The translations under genes and the position numbers were made by a program. Positions 44,209 through 56,200 of a stretch of DNA of 64,000 nucleotides are shown here, piece after piece. The notes beneath the pieces are model-generated. The model was not told the origin of the DNA, did not search any database, and was given only the letters and a program-made list of their open reading frames with translations. Source of the stretch: Lentinula raphanica (Eukaryota > Basidiomycota > Agaricomycetes > Agaricales > Omphalotaceae); NCBI GenBank assembly GCA_027919835.1, contig JANVFP010000017.1, positions 248,001-312,000 of the forward strand, given 5' to 3'. Numbering within the stretch: position 1 is the stretch's first letter; every line of letters begins with the position of its first letter.

Positions 44209-47200
44209 ATGCCATCCTACGCAGAACTCATGGCGACACTCAAGGTCGAGCAACCATCGTCATCGTCTACCTCAGCATACCAGAAGCTCTTGGCGAAGTC
44301 GAAATCGGATACTCGTGTGACATCGTCTTCTCAAAACTCTATTCCACCGAAATTGCCTTGGTTCGACGATTCGAGGGGCGATTCAGTCTCTAAATATCAA
44401 ACTTTGTTGGCCGGATCTTCGGACTCTTCAGACTCGGACGCTTTGGATTATGAAATGAGAGTCATGGCTGCAGGATTGTCAAACGGGTTATACAACTCAG
44501 CCAAGACTCCCTCTTTAGAGACGGCATTCGAGAAGTTTCAGACAGAGATCACCAAAGAAACGGTAAGTCTGTTTTCCCTGTTTTTCCACGTACGTTTCAT
44601 GAGGCTGAACACTGACAGGTGAGAAGTATGATGGACCGTGCTAAAGACGCCGATCCAGTTGAGGGAGATTCGCTCGAGTCGTTGCTCGTACCTAATCGCA
44701 ACGGTCGCATGCAATTTGGTCATTCCATGAAGAGAAATATCAAGACCACACGGGCGTTGATTACAGTCTCGAGCTTAAAACAAGCCGCGCTCGATTTACA
44801 ACTCAAACTTCGGAATCTTTCCTTCTCCCAGCCTCCCGCGGATATACAGTCTAGTCTGTGCACTATAGAAGATGAAATAGAGACTATTCGTCTGCAGGCT
44901 ACATCCATCTCAAATGTCGAAGCCTGCGGAGAAGCTGTGGAGGTTTTGAACACTTTGGATTCGATTAAGGAAACGCTTCGACTTTGGAGGCAGGAATATC
45001 CAGATACATCTCCGGTAAAGATCGACAATAGTGAGTTCACATCAACCTCGTTGCGTTTATAATCCAGAGATTCACAATGCGATACAGGAAAATATTTTGT
45101 GGATCCTGGCAATGGGAAGAACACTCCAACCCTAATCGCGTATTGCCTCACTTTGGTTTCACGTGTGTTCGAACGGACTGCTCAACGCGGAGCTACCTTC
45201 GTCCTGAAGATGATCAAGATGTTTGGTTATTCTCTCGCTACCTTAGGTGGGAGAAACCTGAACGCCCAACAGGAAGCTGCGCTTGCCTCGATTCCGGAAT
45301 CCATCGAACGATTAGAAAAGAAGTTTAACCTCGACATTGATGCTGTTCCTTATGCTGTATGCCCAGATTGCAGCTGTACATATGCACCTTCTTATCCCAA
45401 TGGTTCTTCCTCTCCAACGTATCCTAGCACCTGTTCGGAAAAGAAGGCTCGTTCAGCACCAATTTGTGGCGCATCCCTCTTGTCGTATGGCAAACCCATC
45501 AAAGTCTTCGAGTATTACCCCTTCTTTGACTGGTTCGGAAAGTTCATAGCACTCCCTGGAATCGAAGAGTACGGAGATAGGTTTTGTGAAGCCGTAGTTC
45601 GGCATCAAGTGGTTCCCACTGACAAGGTCAGTGCTGCGGATGGTCGATTCGTGTTCGAATTCCGAGGTGCAGATGGCCGTTTTTTTGTCCGAGATCGCCA
45701 AGACGAAGGACGTTGGTTTTTCATCCTCAACGCGGATTTCTTCAATGTGGAAGGAAACCGCATTCGTGGAAAATCATCCTCCACTGGTATGCTAGCAATG
45801 ACCTGTTTGAATCTTCCCTTGGAGATCAGAAACGACCACGCCTATATCTACATTCCTGGCATCATCCAAGGTCCCCAAGAGCCTAAAGCACAAGATGCTG
45901 AACACCGACATTACCTCAAACCACTCATCGATGACCTATTGGTGGGATACACACGCGGAGTTCGGCCTTATGCTACTCATCGCACTCAAGGGAACAGCTC
46001 CTTCTACAGTCGTGTGTTCCGATGTTGTCTCGCTGCAATCATCATGGACTTCAAAGCTGCTCGGCCTAACCTGGGCCTTCTGGACATAACCTCACATCAC
46101 ACCTGCTGTGGTTGTGACTGTTGGCATACATCTTGTTTGGGCCGGACAGACTACGAAAACTGGAGAAAGATGGATGACGAGTTTCTGAGAAAGGGCGCAG
46201 AGCTATGGCGAAACGTTGAAGATGTCAAAGAACGAGGGCCCATTGAAGATCTCTATGGCACCCGTGACTCAGCTCTGTGGCGACTTCCATATTGGAAACC
46301 CTCAAGTCAATGTGTTGTCGATCCCATGCACACGATATTCCTCATTCTCCTTCAACGTTACTTTCGAGACATCCTTGGACTTGATAATCCCGACGAATCT
46401 AACCGGAAGCCTAAGAAACCAAGGTTCAAATTTGCCTTTTATCACAGCTTTGTACCTCCTCCACCGTTAATGTCTCTTGCAAAAAACGGCCAAGGAGGAA
46501 AACGAGGGCTTTGGGCGAAGATCGGATATCACACTCAGCCCACGGATGAGGACGTACTTTCACTCCTCGAATGGCCGCACCTCTCCGATGAAGCCCACAC
46601 ATCCCGTCTCACCAGGCTCCAGGCATTAAAGATTGAAATTGAAAAGGACGAGCGTGCTCTGCGAGCAGTTTTCATCATATTGAACGAGCTCTCAGACAAA
46701 ATGCCCAAGGGAGAGACGGAGGTCAAGAAATGGTATTCAAGACTCCAGAAGCACAGATGGAGCGCTCTTCTTTTTGTGTGCGACAACCTTGCTCTCTTTT
46801 CTAGCCATGGAGAACCTGAACTTCATACCGCTCAACAAATATCCATGAAAGACATTGACAAGAGTCAACTTACCCATCTGCTACTGAACTGGGTGCGTTT
46901 CCTGTCTCTATCCTTATACACAGGATACAGTAAAGCTTTTGTAAAAAACACTGATAAGTTATCGGGTACCTATTGCAAATAGTTGTGATAACCCGGAGGG
47001 GGTCCCGGAAATGGCCCCGGGGGGTGGTCATGCCTGTCACCACCTGTCACATATGGCTTATATTTACTGTTTTGGGTAATTAATAATCATCCAGATATTA
47101 AATAAGCAGTACATTTTCAAAAAAACCCGAAAATTCATAAAAATTCATAAAAAACCTAAAATGGCCTGATTAGGTCAGATCAGGATATGTAAGCAAATGA

Positions 47201-50200
47201 CCTCCTATGATAAAAAATGATGTAGGGCCAATGTAGGTACTAAAAATAGCCCAAAAAATCACTAAAAATGCAAAAACTATTTAGGGATGATATAGAGCCT
47301 ATTGCAGGCCCAGGCACATCAAAATTACCAAAAAAGGGAAAAATTGATCATGATCTCATCTTGTAGCAAAAAATCTGAAAAAAATCCTAAAAATAGTCAA
47401 AAAATTCAGGGGTGCCTTGTTGGTCCTGAAAATGCAAAATAAAAAAAAATACACAACAAGTGTAAAAATTTTTATCACTCCAAATCATTCTAAATCCACT
47501 ATACAGTCAGTATATATGATGTATATGGTATATTTAGCATCCTAGTACCTTTATTGGGCTAAAAATAGAACTTGATCTCATCTGATAGCAAAAAATCATT
47601 AAAAATACTCAAAAAATTCAGGGGTGCCTTATTGGCCCTGAAAATGCAAAATAAAAAAATTTACACGACACAATTGAAAAACAACATCACTCCAAATCAT
47701 ACCAAATCCACTACACAGTCAGTATATATCATGTATATACTATTTATAGCACCTCTAGTACCCTCAATCACTTATATCACTCAAGAATCATACCAAACTG
47801 AATGATTTGGGGAGTAAATATATTGTACATGATATTTTTAGCATACCTAGTACCCTTGATAACTTAGAACAATTTATATTACTCAATATGTTCAGTACAC
47901 TTAGCACTTATCACACCTAACACACTAAAACTCATAACAGTACTTATATGTATTATACTTAACACAGTTGACAATGAAAATACTTAAAACAGTGTTGTCA
48001 GTCACTATACTTAACACACTTAACAGTCAAAAAGTCGGAACAATGTTACTTTATATACATAACACTCATTGTTATACTATAACACACTTATAACAACGAG
48101 TTTTGGGCGCTTATGGGCGCTTATTTGGTGTTTTTGAGTCAAAAATCATTATAGCACACTCAATAATGTTTGTCTGGCCTCTATACTGTGTCAGGATGTT
48201 GTCTATATCATATTCTTCTAGATACAATTCAGAGAACTCGAAAATTCAACCTGTGGGGTTGGCTATATTGTGATCTTTTGAAATATAACAGTGTTTTATG
48301 TAAATGTCAATGCATATGTCCATGTAATGCAAGTATACTGATGGTGGTTCATGAGGGAATCACTCCTACAGTCTATTAGAAGTGTCTGGACATGGTTCAG
48401 ATACTCACTATGACTATTGGACTCTGTGATATACATGTACATGTTTCATGTACACTATAGATGTCTACACTTACATGTAACAATAGATGTCATATTCAAT
48501 GACCCCCATTACAGATCTCTTGGCTGTATCACATAGGGTTAGCATAGAATAGGTTGTAGGATAACTCTTCTCATGACCCAGTAGCAGTTTGACTTCATAA
48601 CATGGGTGTATGCATTGACATTTACATAAAACACTGTTATATCACAAAAGATCACAATATAGCCAGTTCCAAAAGCTGTATTCTTGAGTTCTCCGAGTTG
48701 TATCAAGTGTAGTATGATATAAACAACATCCTTACACAATATAGAGCCCACACAAAAATTATTGAGTGTGCTATTAATGAATTTCGACTCAAAAACACCA
48801 AATAAGCGCCCATAAGCGCCCAAAACTCGTTGTTATAAGTGTGTTATAGTATAACAATGAGTGTGTTATGTATATAAAGTAACATTGTTCCGACTTTTTG
48901 ACTGTTAAGTGTGTTAAGTATAGTGACTGATAATACTGTCTTGAGTATTTTCATTGTCAACTGTGTTAAGTATAATACATATAAGTACTGTTATGAGTTT
49001 TCATGTGTGAGGTTTGATAAGTGTTAACTGTACTGAACATATTGAGTAATATAAATTGTTCTGAGTCATTAAGGGTACTAGGTGTGCTAAAAATATCATG
49101 TACATTATATTTACTGAATGTTGTCAGTCTGATATGATTCTCGAGTGATATAAGCTATACTGAGTGATTGAAGGTACTAGAGGTGCTATAAATAGTATAT
49201 ACATGATATATACTGACTGTGTAGTGGATTTGGTATGATTTGGAGTGATGTTGTTTTTCAATTGTGTCATGTAAATTTTTTTATTTTGCATTTTCAGGGC
49301 CAATAAGGCACCCCTGAATTTTTTGAGTATTTTTAATGATTTTTTCAGATTTTTTGCTATCAGATGAGATCAAGTTCTATTTTTAGCCCAATAAAGGTAC
49401 TAGGATGCTAAATATAGCATATACATCATATATACTGACTGTATAGTGGATTTAGAATGATTTGGAGTGATAAAAATTTTTACACTTGTCGCGTATTTTT
49501 TTTAATTTTGCATTTTGAGGGCCAACAAGGCACCCCTGAATTTTTTGACTATTTTTAGGATTTTTTTCAGATTTTTTGCTACAAGATGAGATCATGATCA
49601 ATTTTTCCCTTTTTTGGTAATTTTGATGTGCCTGGGCCTGCAATAGGCTCTATACCATCCCTAAATAGTTTTTGCATTTTTAGTGATTTTTTGGGCTATT
49701 TTTAGTACCTACATTGGCCCTACATCATTTTTATCATATGAGGTCATTTGCTTACATATCCTGATCTGACCTAATCAGGCCATTTTAGGTTTTTATGAAT
49801 TTTTATGAATTTTCGAGTTTTTTTGAAAATGTACTGCTTATTTAATATCTGGATGATTATTAATTACCCAAAACAGTAAATATAAGCCATATGTGACAGG
49901 TGGTGACAGGCATGACCACCCCCCGGGGCCATTTCCGGGACCCCCTCCGGGTTATCACAACTATTTGCAATAGGTACCCGATAACTTATCGGTACTTTTT
50001 ACAAAAGTTTTACAGTATCAGCTGCCTTATATCATCACATAACAATTGTTTCAAGCGTATTCATGGTATTCAGGAAACTCAACGCTTCATCTGGCCTTAT
50101 TTTACACCCATCAATGAAGAACGCCCAGTGGCGCCATGGGCGCCTCCTAATGCTCCCACTGGTGATGATTGTTCTTACACAGATCACCGACATTTCAGCC

Positions 50201-51842
50201 CTGAGGAACGCCGGGAGCTCATGGAGAATCTCGCTGGTTCTATGAATTATCACGCTGCAGCTAGCGTTGGTAACATCCATCGTCTTCTCCAGCAGCCTTT
50301 GATACGAGGTCAAGAAGATGATCTATGTAGTGCCCTCATGCATTCAAGCGGAGATGCTCTAGCCTATGTTTGTACAGATATTCAGCGACTCCCGGCCGAC
50401 CGATTTGCAAAAGATGATCTGGTGAATGAGCTCATTTTATGGGTGCGTATTCTCTTTTCAGCATCAAAACTCAATAAATCATCCATACTTCGTAGAGATT
50501 GGAAAAACCCCTGGACCCAATGGTCGCCCTCAAAATAGACTCCTCGGCCCTTCTCAAACGAGTTCAGCGGATAGTACGTGAAGCAATAACACCTTCATGG
50601 ATGGCAAACCCACCTGCAGACGTTGGACTTGCAAAAGCGGGAACGCTCAAGGCTGACCACTGGCGCTGGTTGTTTGCTGTTCATGTACCACTAGCTGTCT
50701 TGAGTCTGTGGCGAGACAGTTCTCCTTTGGCTTCTCCAGATGCTCAGCGTATGAATTCTGTGGTAGAGACCACAATGCACCTGAGTTGCGCCTCATTGGT
50801 GATGACCAAGCGTAGTCTCAGTCTGGAACGGCGCAATCTTTACCGTCACCTTCTACGTTTGCATGTTCTTGGTCTCAGGCAAGACTTCCCGGGTTGGATT
50901 TTCCCAAGCCATCATCTTGCTTTCCACATTTTCGATGGCATGGAAAATTTTGGTGGAGTCCGAAATTGCTGGGGATTTCCTTTCGAGCTGACAATTGGAA
51001 AACTTCAGTGTATCCCCAATAACCACATATCAGGTACGTGACTGTGTCTCAACGGCATTGAAATCTTGTCGAAATCTTTCTTAGGTCAATTCGAACGGAC
51101 GATGCTTCATTCCTTTTGCAAAGGTGCCACCTTCCGCCAGTGGCTTATGCGTTCGGACGCTCCGCCAATTCTCCGCTACTGCCTCGAACTTGTCAATGCG
51201 GCTTACAACTACCGTCATACACCAAACGCTCCTTCGAACAACTCTTCGACTGCCTCTTCTGATGTTTCGACTACAGCGGACGTTGCTGATACACTTGACT
51301 CCGAATTACTCACGACAGCATTCGTCGGCTATAACCTTGGCTCACCGGACTCCAAACACAGAATTCCTTCCCCCCCTATTCTCACAAAGCTTCTGGGACA
51401 AGAGCCATTTGAATGCTATTCTCGTGTTCCCGGATCAAAGGGATATTATACTATTCCAAAGCAGGGTGCAGTAGGAAACAGCTATATCTGCTTTCAGTCT
51501 CAGGGTAGATATCGACCTGGACAGCCGTGGAAGGCCGGTCAAATCCAACATATCTTCAAGAAGACTCCCTCGGGACCGCTTCAAGTCACTATCCATCGCA
51601 GTCAGGCTATCAATATTGCGCAGCCGTTTTCCGATTTTTTTGAACATGGTTTCGAAGCTGCTTTGTTTTCGACGGAGTTTTCGAACAATCTCGAGGTGCT
51701 GAATTTCGACCAGATAGCCGCGCACACTGCTCGATGGAACCTCACTGATGACTTGGTAGCGGTCGTCAACTTATGTATGGTGAGTAGACTTTGTGCAGAA
51801 CTATGGCATGTCTGAACCCACTCGAACACTGAACAGGACTGA
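44209..51842 (+). CDS. CACTA transposase, Tnp2 family
   Basis: ATG 44209 (MPSYAELMATLKVEQ) begins an N-terminal region of about 300 residues. Then come CPDCSCTYAPSYP and CGASLLSYGKP, with cysteines typical of fungal Tnp2, and FEYYPFFDWFGKFIAL. The catalytic core has WFFILNADFFNVEG (probable first Asp), GMLAMTCLNLPLEIR, YIYIPGIIQGPQEP, LKPLIDDLLVGYTRG, SCLGRTDYENWRKMD, LWRLPYWKPSSQCVVDPMH (probable second Asp), KADHWRWLFAVHVPLAVLSL, CWGFPFELTIGKL and QFERTMLHSFCKGA. It ends after a last intron at GAC TGA (51842). An intron at 46893-50055 contains foldback copy 3; without it that intron would be 50 bases. I saw no stop or frameshift, so the gene may be functional. The product cuts and joins CACTA ends. 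Confidence 0.85.
46919..50024. mobile_element. foldback element copy 3 (3106 bp), in a Tnp2 intron
   Basis: It has the same structure as copies 1 and 2 but diverged from them by perhaps a tenth. Ends: CACAGGATACAG at 46919 and CAGTATCAGCTG at 50024. The 7-bp duplication CCTTATA flanks it (46912-46918 and 50025-50031). It lies wholly within an intron of the CACTA transposase, so the reading frame is preserved if the 3163-base intron is spliced. The arms are complementary over more than 1.3 kb and would fold in the transcript. Confidence 0.85.
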
Positions 51843-52026
51843 CTCAAAGCGTCCTCTCATCGAAGCGAGGTCTTTCTTCTTTGTATATTCACTCGTAGAT
51901 AACAAGCATCGATCATATCCATTCATTATATGAAGCAAGGTGTATACAAACAATGAAGCATTATGGAGATTCGTAACGTCTACTAGTAGTACTACTACTA
52001 GTGCCAAAATTAGAGGATACAAATAA

Positions 52027-53013
52027 TCACTTATTTCGAGAGGCACGGGTGCGATCGCGAGCATTGCTAGGAGTCTCGGTGAGAGGACGAGCTTCGGCTG
52101 CGAGTTTCTCCAATTTCTCTTTCTTGATGACCGTTTTACGATATTTCAGATGGTTACGAATGAAATCGTCGACAACCCAGAGCCCGCGATAGTCTTTCAG
52201 AAATATGAACTTCTCAACGGCCTGTGATTCCTATCCTCAGCATTGTGTATTGGGTATGGTTAGTTCAACAAACATACCTGAGCCCTAACCTTCTTAACGC
52301 TTTCCAACGGCTGGTCGCTCATAGGAGCAGTGCAATCTAAGTGCTTCTCTACGAGGTCATTGATGAAAAGCTACAGTGATACGAAATCAGGAAGTCATCA
52401 TAAAGTAGAAAGTACGAGAACATACCTTGACCTTATCATATTTCTTCTTGGGCCATCCTAGAACAGGGAATAAGGAATATCCTCCACGGTTTGGCCTTCC
52501 TACCTCCCCAGGAGGCTTAGGAATCAAAAGGTCGTCGTCGTCTGAATCTTGCTCAAACACAAGAGCAGGTGGTCCACGTTCGCGTTTCGGGGAGACAGCG
52601 GAAGTAGCCTGGAGCGAGTCGTTGTCGAGGTGAGAAGACGGCTTCGAAAGTGTTGGAGTGCCATTCAATCGGGAGTGAGTGGTTGGAGTACTGCGATCGC
52701 TATCGCTGTCATACTCGGGCGAAGGCTGATGAGGGAGAAAGCGAGCCAAGTGGCCGCGTTCACGACTCGAGTCGTATTCGAACTCGCTAGAAAAACTAGG
52801 AAAGGAACGAAGGGACGAAGTACGCAGAAACACTGCAGGTGAGGTTTGGGGATTTCGAGGAGGGCTAGGTGAGACACGATGGGTTTCTTTCTGGGTACGC
52901 TGGGGACCAGATGAGGGCAAGACAACGGCTGCATCAGCAGCCAGAGAGGGAAGGCGCATCTCTTCGTGGTCAGAGCAGAGAGGTCGAAGATCAAAGTTGG
53001 TGTAGATGTTCAT
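52027..53013 (-). CDS. unrecognised Ser/Pro-rich protein
   Basis: A TATATATT site on the minus strand near 53040 precedes ATG 53013 (MNIYTNFDLRPLCSDHEEM). The first exon is disordered and rich in Ser, Pro and Asp (SPPRNPQTSPAVFLRTSSL, QDSDDDDLLIPKPPGEVG). Two further exons follow, separated by about 50-base introns: LFINDLVEKHLDCTAPMSD and AVEKFIFLKDYRGLWVVDDF, ending ARDRTRASRNK at 52027. The Trp-containing C-terminal segment is the only part that looks folded. I recognise no family with confidence. It converges on the transposase gene and is divergent from the WD40-like gene starting at 53299, with about 285 bases between the starts. Confidence 0.55.
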
Positions 53014-53298
53014 GGTGAGAATGAGGAAGAGGAACTTGGAATGCATAGAATATATAGGTAACGACCGCCCTTTGAACCTCATTTGCATTGTTGGAACAAG
53101 GGTGAATGTTGAAAGAGGAGCCTCATTCCTAGGCGGAGTATGATCGGGAGATGAATGTACGGACCGGACCGGCCTTTCTTTGTCTGTCGAGAAAACAAAC
53201 ACTTCCTTCTTCTGACCTCAACGTCTCTCTCTCCGACTGGAACCCAACAAAATATCCCTTGATTCAATTCGTCACGACTTCGAGAAATCTGCCGAAAT

Positions 53299-56200
53299 AT
53301 GGACTCGGAATACCACCAGCTCTCCAGGTTGACAGGTCCACGAGACGCTGTTCTTTCTCTTGCCTTTTCAGCCAAGGCGAAATTCCTGTCGGCTGCAGGT
53401 ATGTCTTCTTGGCTTCCATTCTCTCGCTACATGATACAAAATTGCATCTAAGGCTACAGTGGAGTTTTTGTATGGGATTTGTCTGACTCTACTACATCTG
53501 TATCGACACCTCTTCCCCATATGCTGTTCGCCCCGCAAAACCCGAGATATGTCATAACCGCCTCAGCTTGGATCTATTTTCAGAAAACCAAACGACATGT
53601 CCTCATCATAGGCTCCATGAGAGGTGATATTCTGCTATGGGAGTGGACGGAGAAGACCAAGGTACGTTCCTCAATGCAATATGATCTTTCGCTGACTTAA
53701 AAGCTGTAAAGGCTTTCAATCTTCTTTACAGAGTTACGCCAATCGACGACTCTCTGGACGAAATTCTGTCGATCGATATACACGAACAAGATGTCGCGTC
53801 TGGTCGAATAGGAAGAGTCGTTGCCTCGACGTCAAACCGCCTTGTTAGCGTGTGGACCTTAACCTCTTCTGGAGAGTTTTCTAAAGTATTCACAATCACC
53901 CTGGATAACCTCAAGCCGAAGACTGTACGTATGTGCAAGACAACACGAGACATCTTTGTCTTTCCATTATACGGTGGCGAAATGTACAGCTGTAGCTGTA
54001 ACTCCTACGCATAACAAGTGGGCAACTGCCTGAGGCCCGTTTTGCATAACAGTGGGGCACTAACCCACCCACTCAAAACCTATATGGGGGGCGTATAGGA
54101 ATGGTCCTACCGGCTCCTCGGCATGCTTACCTACACTCACTGCATATATGGGGGCTCGAAAATGGCTTCGGCGCTGGCTCGGCATGCTTACGTTTCACAG
54201 TAATCCTTCTTTTTTTCTCGAATTAATTTTAATTCCAGGTTACTTGGGCGCTTACCCAGGTTACCTCTCATCACCTACCTCTACGTATCCCATGCCCTCT
54301 GCTATCTCTTCTGACGGTCTCAACGCTGACACCGGGGATCCATCCGCTACCTCTGGAGGCAGTACACCTGCTGATACCGACTCTACAATCACTGCGTCTG
54401 CTCACGTTTCTGAGGATCCACCACGTCCCCGTTCCCCATCCTCCCAAAATACTCAGACAGAGAATAACGCAGCCACTCAGCAACTGTCGACTCCAATTCC
54501 CTCAAAGAAGAAACGAGGGAACCAGGGAAAGTTTCAGGGCCCTCAGCTGGAATTTCTGCAGTCGCGTATTGACGCGTACCTCGCTCTCTCGACCAGGAAG
54601 GAGCGCGGTGCTTGGATCATGAGCACGACTCATGAGTATTTCCAGAAGTTTCCGTGGCATAACACGTCGGAGCCAGCTGAATTCGCTATCCTTCGTGATT
54701 CTAGTGCTTCCCTCTCCGACCAACAGCGTCAGGACCTAGAAGCTGCACGCGACGACCTTCTGTGTAAGACTGTTAAACAAGGACAAGCCGTGAGTCACAC
54801 CTGTAGTTCCTTTGTCTCTCAGTGATCTCATTTTTTACCAGGAACTCAAGAACTGGATTCATCGCCAAACTCAACGACCTGCTCAGAGGAATGGCGGCGA
54901 GGCGTTTAAGCAGATCAATAACCAACTGAATCAAACTACGAAACTGAAGCGACCTCGTCGTAAACCTGACTACAAACATTTCATGTCCCATCCCGAGTAT
55001 CGCGACCAATTTCAGAAGCATTATCAAGACGCCACCGCCGATAATCCTCCTTCCAAGGCTGAACGTATAAAAAAGCAATGCGAGCTGGCGGAAGAACTGT
55101 ACAATCAACAACCAGATGACGTTAAGCAGAAAATTGCCCTCGAGAACTCTACTCAGCATTCGTCTCGGGTCTCCGCCTTCAAGAAGTTGATTTCTGGTGA
55201 CGGTTTTTCGTTGGAAGGAGTCGATGACCTTACGGAGGCTGAGAAACAACTGTACGTCTCTTTTTCTCTCCCTTACACCTGAACTCACCATCAGTCAGGT
55301 GTCGTGCAAATCTCCTTACTTTTATTCAACCTCTCTTGGATGCAATCCGGGCTCATACCGGCTTGTGGCTAACATTGCTTGCTGGGGCGCCACCCAAAAA
55401 CACTGACGATCCCAAAGCTGACTTCGCCGTGCTCGCGTAAGTCTTATTCATTTGTGCTGCAACAATAATTCACGCCTTTTTCAGAATTAGCTCAGGGACC
55501 GTAGACGGTTTGAAGTTCCACGAGTGGAATTCTGATGACTTCGGGGAGAAGGTCATGAATTCATTCTTGCTTTTTTTGCATGCTGCTACTGGTGCGAGCT
55601 TTGAATTCACTTTTATATTTGTGTCCTATGATATCGCCTGTCAATGGCATAAACACGTTATCCAACGCGTGAAATCCCTTCCATCGTTAGTCGCATGCAA
55701 TCTCGGTCTTCAAAAAATCAAGTTCGCGATCCCAAAACTCCATATTCATGGACACCAGCTAGGCTGCCAACTCAAATTCTCTCTTAACTGGCTTTGGGGA
55801 GCAGGGAGGACGGACGGTGAGGGTGTTGAACGACCGTGGGCACATTTGGGACCTATGGCGAGCAGTACTCGAGACATGGGTCCGGGTTCTCGTCATGGAA
55901 CCATGAACGACCACTTTGGTCATTGGAATTGGGTGAAATTGATAGGCCTCGGTAAGTAGATCTTTTCTCAATGCCCTTGTTCTTCCTACTCATACTCATT
56001 CACAACCATCCAGGCGCTTTGCTACGGAAACGTCACCAAGTTGCTATGAAGGAGCACCACATCCAGAAAGAGTCGCTCCGGGAATTTACGCGAGGGAAAG
56101 GCGTCGAGACCGTCCAGTGGAAAAAGAGGATAGAGGATTGGGAAGATGATCAAGATCGGCCTGAGCGAGAACGTACATTCTCGAATCCGTATGAACTACC

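Noticed and set aside
51960..52010. CTACTAGTAGTACTACTACTAG as a regulatory palindrome
   Set aside because: Short low-complexity CTA/TAG sequence between converging genes, with nothing else to support a function.
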